This document shows positions 31,438 to 36,489 of a DNA stretch of 36,489 nt, piece after piece. Position 1 is the stretch's first letter, and every line of letters starts with the position of its first letter. The position numbers and the translations under genes were made by a program. Under the pieces are notes generated by a model. The model did not search any database. It saw nothing but the letters and a program-made list of their open reading frames with translations, and was not told the origin of the DNA. The stretch lies in the NCBI GenBank assembly GCA_014377525.1, contig JACMPL010000014.1, positions 1 through 36,489 of the forward strand. The letters run 5' to 3'. The DNA is from Candidatus Saccharimonadota bacterium. GTDB taxonomy: Bacteria; Patescibacteriota; Saccharimonadia; Saccharimonadales; UBA4665.

Positions 31438-32823
31438 GTGAACCTACAACAAGAGATTAAAGCCACCGAAGTATTGCTCGCCAAAGATGTCAGGAAGGCC
31501 AAACGCACCTACAATATTGCCCGGCGGATGCATTATCGTAAACGGTTTGGCCGGTTCGTACGAATACTCGGTCCCGGCGTCGTAACTGGTGCTGCCGATG
31601 ATGATCCATCGGGTATAGCCACTTATTCCCAAGCTGGCGCCGCCTTTGGTACGGGCCTTTTATGGACATTTCCGTTGATGTTACCGTTGTTAATTGCCGT
31701 TCAGGAGTCATGCTCCAGAATTGGCGCCGTAACCGGTAAGGGCCTAGCATCGATTCTTAAAGAAAATTACAGCAAAAAGCTCCTGTACAGTGCTTTGGCG
31801 CTGATTGTTGTCGCTAACACCATTAACATCGGCTCAGATTTAGGTGCGATGGCAGCAAGTACTAAACTGATTTTTAGCGGCGTGCCGTTTAGCGTATTAG
31901 CAATATTTTTTGCGGTACTGATGGTACTTATGGAAATCTTTGTCAGCTACAAAGATTATGTTCGCGCCCTCAAGTGGATCGCCCTCGTACTATTCGCCTA
32001 TCCAATCACGGCCCTGATCATCGGCCAGCCTTGGTTGCACTTGCTCCATGAGACATTTCTGCCCCATCCAATCATTAACTTTACGACCATTTATATTATT
32101 GTTGGCATGCTCGGCACCACCATTTCGCCGTACATGTTCTTCTTGGACACTTCGGAAGTTGTCGAGGACGAGATTGTCAGTCGCCGCATCCGAGCGACCG
32201 GCCAACTGCCGCATGTGACGAAGCATTTTTTGCGAGGTGTTAAGCTCGATAACTTAGTCGGCATGGCCTTTGCCGCCGTCACGGCCTGGTTCATCGTGGT
32301 TGTCTGTGCGTCCGTGTTGTTTACGCATGGCATCACAAACATCAACACCGCTTCGGATGCCGCTCAGGCGCTACAGCCACTTGTAAAGAACTTTCCAAAT
32401 GCTGGCCTTATAGCAAAACTACTATTTTCGATCGGCGTTGTCGGGATTGGATTTCTGGCCGTGCCAGTGCTGGCTGGCTCATCGTCATATGCCATTAGCG
32501 AAACGCTTGGTTGGAAAGAAGGGCTCCACCAAAAGTTTCGACGGGCGCATGGTTTTTACCTCGTTATTGCCGGTGCCACATTTGTCGGATTGCTCATAAA
32601 TTTCCTGGGTATCGACCCGATAAAAGCCCTCGTCTTTACGGCCGTATTCAACGGTATTGCTGCCGTACCATTGCTGTGGATGCTCGTAAAAGTCGGCAAC
32701 AACGCTAAGATCATGGGCGAATACAAGAACAGCCGGCTATCGAGTACCATGATTTACCTTACGTTCAGCATTATGGCTGTCTCGGTGCTGGTTCTGTTTT
32801 ACTCGATGCTGGCAGCCAAGTAG
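31438..32823 (+). CDS. divergent NRAMP-family divalent metal transporter
   Basis: The 461-residue protein has about 11 helices and the NRAMP fold. Family features: helix 1 motif, here DDDPSG (54-59) in place of DPGN, and helix 6, here GTTISPYMF (226-234) in place of the usual MPH. Thus the metal-binding Met and the following His are Ser230 and Tyr232. The Met selects for Mn/Fe and against Mg/Ca in true NRAMPs; members lacking it include Mg transporters. This one may carry Mg or another ion. The start is GTG at 31438. It is divergent from the helicase and convergent with the small exported protein gene. Confidence 0.85.
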   Translation: MNLQQEIKATEVLLAKDVRKAKRTYNIARRMHYRKRFGRFVRILGPGVVTGAADDDPSGIATYSQAGAAFGTGLLWTFPLMLPLLIAVQESCSRIGAVTGKGLASILKENYSKKLLYSALALIVVANTINIGSDLGAMAASTKLIFSGVPFSVLAIFFAVLMVLMEIFVSYKDYVRALKWIALVLFAYPITALIIGQPWLHLLHETFLPHPIINFTTIYIIVGMLGTTISPYMFFLDTSEVVEDEIVSRRIRATGQLPHVTKHFLRGVKLDNLVGMAFAAVTAWFIVVVCASVLFTHGITNINTASDAAQALQPLVKNFPNAGLIAKLLFSIGVVGIGFLAVPVLAGSSSYAISETLGWKEGLHQKFRRAHGFYLVIAGATFVGLLINFLGIDPIKALVFTAVFNGIAAVPLLWMLVKVGNNAKIMGEYKNSRLSSTMIYLTFSIMAVSVLVLFYSMLAAK

Positions 32824-32834
32824 CACGTTATATT

Positions 32835-33181
32835 TTATGTTGTTACCGTCATTCGACACGGTGCGCTGAGCTCACCCGCGTCAGCTGGCCGGTAGTCAAC
32901 GTACTGGCCATTTGTGTCGATAGAATTCGAAACAAGTTTAATCGGTTTCGTGCACTCGTAGCCGTCGGCATCTTTGACGAAGGAAATCGACTCAGACCGG
33001 TGGGAAGGTTGGGTAGCCGGTTTGTTTATAAAACTATAGTCGTTTCTGCACGGCCCGTAGCCGAGCAAATTGGCTTTTCTGTCTGGTGTTGCTTATAGAT
33101 TATTGAACCGAGTGTACCGCCAGCAGCCACAACGATAACGAGCGCTAGTAACATGTGGCACCTTTTGAAGAATTTCCTCAT
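32835..33181 (-). pseudogene. small exported protein disrupted by a frame change
   Basis: The first frame starts at ATG 33181 immediately after the stop of the 128-residue gene. It has a basic N-terminus and a membrane or signal helix (MLLALVIVVAAGGTLGSIIY), then stops at 33026 as 51 residues. A second frame that overlaps it, open from about 33100 to 32835, continues with a hydrophilic domain containing GPCRNDYSF, GYECTKPI and SAPCRMTV, but has only a TTG as a possible start and no ribosome site. Together they would make a signal-anchored Cys-bearing protein of about 110 residues. A one-base change in a short A or T run would explain the split. It may be sequencing error or true decay. Confidence 0.5.
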
Positions 33182-33568
33182 TTAGCTATTATCTATAGAC
33201 GTCACGTTTAAGGTATTTCCAGGTTCAGCTATAGTGTTATTCTTTTCGACGACGCAGTAAGTCTCTTCGGTTTTTATAATTTTTTCTATTTCTTCAACCT
33301 GATGTTTTAGCTTAATAATAAAAGCGTCGCGGTTCTCGTGGATCTCATTGTACACACTTAATTTTATCGGGATACGAGCATCACAATCTTCGTCCGAACA
33401 TTCACATTTAAAGTATAGGAGCAAATCATCGTTTCGAATCAGCTCCGGGTTATCGTCCTCGATATGATTAGCGTCAATTTCGTCAAGACTATCACCCACT
33501 TTTTCATTAGCGCGCCTGAAAATCATTTCATTTTCAATTTGTCGTCGCTCTGACAGAGGAATTAACAT
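33182..33568 (-). CDS. conserved small Cys-containing protein, unknown function
   Basis: The 128-residue protein belongs to a widespread family that I recognise by pattern but cannot name: RRQIENEMIFRRANEKV near the N-terminus, then FKCECSDEDCDARIPIKLSVY (Cys at 54, 56 and 61), an HQVEEIEKII segment and YCVVEKNN near the end. The CxCx4C group may bind zinc. Related proteins occur in Actinobacteria and Proteobacteria. A TATAAT box (33575-33580) ends six bases before the ATG, so the mRNA is probably leaderless. The disrupted exported protein gene follows with no gap. Confidence 0.75.
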   Translation of the reverse strand: MLIPLSERRQIENEMIFRRANEKVGDSLDEIDANHIEDDNPELIRNDDLLLYFKCECSDEDCDARIPIKLSVYNEIHENRDAFIIKLKHQVEEIEKIIKTEETYCVVEKNNTIAEPGNTLNVTSIDNS

Positions 33569-33574
33569 TATACT

Positions 33575-33580
33575 ATTATA
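33575..33580 (-). promoter_or_regulatory. -10 box of the 128-residue gene
   Basis: Perfect TATAAT, six bases before ATG, no Shine-Dalgarno site: leaderless geometry. Confidence 0.55.
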
Positions 33581-33975
33581 CTAAAAAACATAACCAGTTA
33601 CTGTAAGATATCCTGAATATGATCTCGTGCCCGTCACGCGGCAAAATAAACTGAAAAGTTGGGTGCATTGTTTCCAGCATAGTCCAGACAAGCATGATAT
33701 TTCTAACCTTTAACTTTAAGGTTCGAATGAGTTTTAAGCGTTCTTATAAGACTATCTATCGGATACAAGTCGTTTGTGGAACCTGAGTCATTATTTATTA
33801 GCTTAATATTCTACATAATTGAGATTAATACGAATTAACGTACTTATATTCAGAATCTTTTGCTTGTTCTGTTCCAGCGTTAAAATTAATTATGCCAACA
33901 TTGCAAATCCAGTTATTACTCGAAGTTAAGTAACGTGCCGCAGACTTCGAACAGCCTAATTCTTTACGGCTAGTT
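33581..33975. other. AT-rich gap without a gene
   Basis: No coding sequence is credible. Minor hairpins are AACCTT-N7-AAGGTT (33705-33723) and TCGAAGT (33920-33926) paired with ACTTCGA (33944-33950). The latter lies past the stop of the methyltransferase remnant on the minus strand and could be its terminator. Otherwise nothing is seen. Confidence 0.4.
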
Positions 33976-34401
33976 TTAAAGTTTGCTTAATAGCATCATC
34001 AAATATTCGTAATGCTCTACGTCTGATCTGCGGTAATATTCAGCCTCTCGCAGCAATTCTAATTTCTGCTCTTTATTCTTTTCTGGCTTTCTTGCAATTA
34101 TTCTTGAGTACGAACTTATTCCGTCTTTGGTGCTGGCTGGTATATCGTGCCTTTCGTCGTGTTCAAGTATTTCCCAGCCAATTGAGTCATATATCTCCCT
34201 TAACTCGCCAAAATTAAATATAGAATATTTTGGCCTAAACGCAATTTCACTCGGAGTACCGGCATAGACTTTAACGGCATTATACCCATTTTGCTTAGTA
34301 ATTCTTTGCATTTCTGACAGCGCTTTCGAAACGTTTGTCCAGTTCATCATCCCACTGCGAGTCATCTCCACTTGAGCTATTCCGCATAGCTTGCTCGGCA
34401 T
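33976..34401 (-). pseudogene. N-terminally truncated SAM methyltransferase remnant (TehB-like)
   Basis: Residues about 19-105 of the 141-residue frame match the C-terminal half of TehB-like methyltransferases: LSEMQRITKQNGYNAVKVY corresponds to the helix and strand after the SAM fold's fifth strand, then FNFGELREIYDSIGWEILEHDE and SYSRIIARKPE. The N-terminal half with the SAM-binding loop (DLGCGxGR) is missing, and the upstream sequence in all frames does not supply it. The first residues (MPSKLCGIAQVEM) look like out-of-family sequence. The frame cannot make a working methyltransferase, so it is called a remnant, although a reduced protein may still be made. Confidence 0.55.
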
Positions 34402-34792
34402 TCGACATCTTCATTAATTTAGAAGCTAATAAAGTGTTGATCATGCATATATTGTCGCTATTCAAAGATAGAACAGAAAGAGATCTCACGGCCTCTTTCC
34501 TGAAATATTTATAGTTGCAGACCAGGACGGCGCACGTTAATCCAGCCGCGCGCTGCGCTGGGGGCTGTGACTAACAATTAAACCTTGGGATTAATATCGC
34601 TCAGGGTCAAGAAAAAACCTATCTTATGATTGGGTTTTTTCCTTGGTTGCCCATGTACATTCGAATTGGAACAATCTCCTCGTGATGTTAGCTGGATGGA
34701 AAGAAGTGAATGGGAGGGGGGGTGGGGCGCTGTAGAGTTATTCTACAATGTCACACTAGAACATATTGAAAATAGTGTCGGCACTGATATCC
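34402..34792. other. gap with GC-rich patch and terminator
   Basis: No convincing gene. A GC-rich patch at about 34540-34565 (CCAGCCGCGC with GCGCTGG close by) contrasts with the AT-rich surroundings and can fold. A plus-strand frame at 34630-34812 was rejected because it overlaps the terminator at 34612-34640 and a G-run. The stretch appears to be spacer or decayed accessory DNA. Confidence 0.4.
34612..34640. terminator. terminator of the PP2C-like gene
   Basis: AAAAAACCTATC-TTAT-GATTGGGTTTTTT, a stem of about 12 pairs with one T-T mismatch and one bulged G. It has A/T tracts on both sides, so it can act on either strand. It lies about 150 bases past the stop of the minus-strand PP2C-like gene. 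Confidence 0.6.
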
Positions 34793-35614
34793 CTACTGCA
34801 AATTTGCAATAACAACAGTCCTATCATCACTTAATTTGGTCGAACGGTACTGACCACATTTATTAGGATCGACTTGTTCAATGTGAGCGTGCAGTGCTTC
34901 GTAACTAGAAACATTTGTTTCAGGTGGGAAAACGTTACAATAACCATCACTTGCAACCTCAATTGTCTGGACAGCGTTCAGTGGGAATGCATAGTTTTTA
35001 ATGAACTTTTCAGGAACATTTGTTCCATCAATAACACCATAGCCCAGTGGACTAACGGGATTGTTCTGATATTTATGCTGTGTTTTTAGAAGTGGCATTA
35101 TAAAATCACGACTACCCGCAACGTCAGTAGTTGCTTCTATGTATTGTTTACGAGCACCCGCCGTCAAATCGTCGACTATCTTATTATTCGTGTACACGTC
35201 TGCGCCATTGATTCTGAAGGATGAGTCACCAACTTGCGTCACAACAAGCTGATTTTCGACTATTCTTGCGACAACAAGTGTTGCGCCAAATCGGAATGCA
35301 GAGTCCTCCAAAGCAGCTGGATTAATCTTTTCGTACAAACTTTTCAGCGTATCTGTAACTTCAGCGACTAACTCAGTACCGTTCGCTTGTGAACGAATAC
35401 AAACATCAACAACTAGCTGAGAAGCAATCTCACCACCCGACCTACCTTCGAAAGACTGTCCAGACTTATCAGTAGCACCGTCGCTAAGCACTATGCTTGT
35501 CGCACTATAGCCAATAGCGTCTTCGTTTTTGGGTGGATTCTTTCCCTCGGAGAATTGTTCTATATTTGCAAATTTGTATGGTTCTTTTGTTTCGTTGAAG
35601 ATTTCTTTAGACAT
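34793..35614 (-). CDS. PP2C-type protein phosphatase
   Basis: The 273-residue protein has PP2C metal-binding motifs: NEDA (30-33), VLSDGATD (42-49), FGATLVV (109-115), GDSSFRI (129-135), ASDG (221-224) and SDDRT (262-266). These give the metal-binding Asp residues of the catalytic domain. No membrane helix or regulatory domain is present. It probably removes phosphate from Ser/Thr of a target protein; a partner Ser/Thr kinase is not in this window. It stands alone between a methyltransferase remnant and tRNA-fMet, in AT-rich DNA. A TACTAT box ends ten bases before the ATG. Confidence 0.85.
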   Translation of the reverse strand: MSKEIFNETKEPYKFANIEQFSEGKNPPKNEDAIGYSATSIVLSDGATDKSGQSFEGRSGGEIASQLVVDVCIRSQANGTELVAEVTDTLKSLYEKINPAALEDSAFRFGATLVVARIVENQLVVTQVGDSSFRINGADVYTNNKIVDDLTAGARKQYIEATTDVAGSRDFIMPLLKTQHKYQNNPVSPLGYGVIDGTNVPEKFIKNYAFPLNAVQTIEVASDGYCNVFPPETNVSSYEALHAHIEQVDPNKCGQYRSTKLSDDRTVVIANLQ

Positions 35615-35724
35615 ATTTTAAATAATAGTACGTCATTACCAATTACGCAATCATAGGCATTTTGTGAATGCTTGATATTGAATTATTTAAGCGAGACTCG
35701 AACCTGTTTTACAGAAATAACAAA

Positions 35725-35755
35725 TAAAAAGAGATTCGCTAGTATGCGAACCTCT
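35725..35755 (-). terminator. intrinsic terminator of the tRNA-fMet transcript
   Basis: On the minus strand AGAGGTTCGC-ATACTA-GCGAATCTCT forms a ten-pair stem with one G-U wobble and is followed directly by TTTTTA. It lies 17 bases after the tRNA's CCA end. Confidence 0.82.
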
Positions 35756-35771
35756 ATCTCTTGTTGCTATT

Positions 35772-35846
35772 TGGTTGCGGGGCCAGGACTCGAACCTGGG
35801 ACCTCGTGGTTATGAGCCACGCGAGCTGCCGCTGCTCCACCCCGCG
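35772..35846 (-). tRNA. initiator tRNA-fMet (CAT)
   Basis: The acceptor 5' strand CGCGGGG has its first base C opposite A72, the mismatch that defines bacterial initiator tRNA. A11-U24 in the D stem is also typical. The anticodon loop is CTCATAA, the T arm CCAGG-TTCGAGT-CCTGG, and CCA is encoded. The anticodon stem CGTGG/CCACG has U29-A41, then two G-C pairs, so the usual three consecutive G-C pairs are reduced to two. Promoter and terminator are both clear. Confidence 0.95.
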
Positions 35847-35868
35847 ATATTTGTGATAGAACTTGGCT

Positions 35869-35897
35869 ATTATAGCAAAATTACATCTGTTGGTCAA
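35869..35897 (-). promoter_or_regulatory. tRNA-fMet promoter
   Basis: A -35 TTGACC (35892-35897), a 17-base spacer and TGC-TATAAT (35869-35877, extended and perfect -10). The predicted start is about 15 bases upstream of the mature tRNA. Confidence 0.85.
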
Positions 35898-35912
35898 TTC
35901 TGATTACGACTG

Positions 35913-36350
35913 TTACTGGCGGTGCATAAAGAAATCAAACCAGGCCTGCGGATTACTACGATGCGCTGTTTTTGCGATTGTCATGTCCAGCTTGGTGGTT
36001 GTTGGCGTGGTGTAGGCTAGCGCGACCTTTTCGGGAACAATCAGCTCTTTTTCGCCGGCAGCAGCCAGGCCAAAGTTTTGTCGGGCAGACAGCTCGAGGT
36101 ACTGATCACTCTTATAATACTCATCCTGCAGTCTAAGATTATTGTTGGTGAGTTGCTGTAAATCGCGCTGCTGTCGAAGGCCAGATATTTGCTTCTGTAA
36201 TTCGTAGTTTGCCTGAATCGTCTTGATTCCACTCCAGCTTACTAGTAGCACGATCACTACAAACACAAGCTGGCCTAAGAACCGGATGTCTTGGAACCGT
36301 TTGGCGAAATCTGTAACTTTTTTTTGATAGGTTTCTATATGTATTTTCAT
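35913..36350 (-). CDS. septum formation initiator family protein (FtsB/DivIC-like)
   Basis: The 145-residue protein has a cytoplasmic N-terminus, one membrane helix (about 25-45), a coiled coil (about 46-80, YELQKQISGLRQQRDLQQLTNNNLRLQDEY-type heptads, of which 20 are shown in part here) and an external end with ELSARQNFGLAAAGEKELIV, the usual FtsB/DivIC ending. It joins FtsL and FtsQ-like proteins at the division site. The remaining tail (about 110-145) is longer than usual. The gene is divergent from the Ile2-like tRNA gene. Confidence 0.85.
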   Translation of the reverse strand: MKIHIETYQKKVTDFAKRFQDIRFLGQLVFVVIVLLVSWSGIKTIQANYELQKQISGLRQQRDLQQLTNNNLRLQDEYYKSDQYLELSARQNFGLAAAGEKELIVPEKVALAYTTPTTTKLDMTIAKTAHRSNPQAWFDFFMHRQ

Positions 36351-36392
36351 GGGCTATACCGTCTAGATATTATATAACTCTTGCCTGCTATC

Positions 36393-36401
36393 TGCTATAC
36401 T
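36393..36401 (+). promoter_or_regulatory. extended -10 promoter of the Ile2-like tRNA gene
   Basis: TGC-TATACT lies about 23 bases upstream of the tRNA. A small palindrome GTTAGC-TT-GCTAAC (36409-36422) sits between the box and the tRNA, in the predicted leader. Confidence 0.6.
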
Positions 36402-36424
36402 CCTATCTGTTAGCTTGCTAACGC

Positions 36425-36489
36425 GGGGGCATAGCTCAGTGGTTAGAGCAGTCGGCTCATAACTGATTGGTCCTTGGTTCAAGTCCAAG
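36425..36489 (+). tRNA. tRNA with CAT anticodon, probably tRNA-Ile2 (partial)
   Basis: The 3' end is cut by the window edge. Acceptor 5' strand GGGGGCA, D arm GCTC/GAGC, anticodon stem GTCGG/CTGAT around CTCATAA, and T arm CTTGG-TTCAAGT-CCAAG are all present. The segment AGAGCAGTCGGCTCATAA with TGGTC resembles known Ile2 tRNAs, and differs from both other CAU tRNAs of the window. If so, its C34 is modified to lysidine by TilS. A second elongator Met is the alternative. Confidence 0.75.

Noticed and set aside
34295-34489. Minus-strand frame of 64 codons upstream of the methyltransferase remnant
   Set aside because: It overlaps the remnant in another frame and does not supply the missing SAM-binding part. 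No ribosome site, and low-complexity composition.
34630-34812. Plus-strand frame of 60 codons
   Set aside because: It begins inside a terminator hairpin and crosses a long G run. No ribosome site or family features are seen. Its ending resembles the PP2C ending only because the DNA there is a palindrome (TGCAAATTTGCA).
35692-35708. tRNA-like T-arm fragment (attachment site candidate)
   Set aside because: Only 12 bases match and the flanking bases do not form a T stem, so on its own it is not evidence of an attachment site. It is mentioned only as a hint in the accessory-patch finding.
1-36489. CRISPR array, insertion sequence or transposase
   Set aside because: No regularly spaced direct repeats, no Cas-like proteins, and no transposase or integrase motifs were seen.

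Overview
The window reads as a chromosomal segment of a Patescibacteria/CPR bacterium, most likely Candidatus Saccharibacteria (TM7). This is inferred from gene content and sequence style, not from a search. The basis is: short versions of HrcA and TilS, several single-pass or low-complexity envelope proteins without a recognisable family, minor pilins, very short or absent mRNA leaders, and a baeRF3 protein. TGA acts as a stop (for example in the ATGA overlap at 20697-20700), so the glycine-TGA code of Gracilibacteria/Absconditabacteria does not apply. Base composition is moderate and genes are closely packed on both strands.

Positions 1-12.6 kb are mostly housekeeping. There is a heat-shock block (hrcA-grpE on the minus strand, with dnaK predicted just off the left edge) carrying two CIRCE operators, each built around its promoter. 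It is followed by a guanylate-kinase-like protein with a changed P-loop, a baeRF3 release-factor-like protein, a peroxiredoxin with a changed active site, lepA, murJ, ftsH, tilS, a histidine phosphatase, a TauE/SafE exporter and an elongator tRNA-Met. Positions 12.7-19.3 kb hold envelope genes of unknown function on the minus strand: a 968-residue polytopic membrane protein, a pilin-like fusion, and three others.

Positions 19.4-22 kb hold the most coherent candidate for an undescribed system. A His-rich membrane-anchored exported protein faces a MarR regulator, a ferric-reductase-type haem membrane protein and a CopC/YtkA-like exported protein with a predicted N-terminal histidine. Palindromes sit in the intergenic gaps. 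Next come a DUF4383-like gene split by a -1 frame change, and a 29-residue microprotein gene with consensus promoter, good ribosome site and a strong terminator hairpin.

Positions 22.7-28.3 kb carry a tail-anchored Thr/Ser-rich protein, a three-gene minor pilin operon, an apparently structured 385-base non-coding stretch, three tiny Lys-rich genes, a lone response regulator and a Pro-rich membrane protein. Positions 28.4-36.5 kb carry an HrpA-like helicase, a divergent NRAMP transporter, a frame-disrupted small exported protein, a small Cys-containing conserved protein, a decayed methyltransferase, a PP2C-type phosphatase, initiator tRNA, an FtsB/DivIC-like protein, and the start of a third CAU-anticodon tRNA that looks like tRNA-Ile2, the substrate of the TilS enzyme encoded at 10.3 kb.

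A recurring feature is promoter geometry. Extended -10 boxes (TGnTATAAT-like) end only 6-10 bases before the start codon of many genes, which predicts leaderless mRNAs. Genes inside operons more often have Shine-Dalgarno sites.
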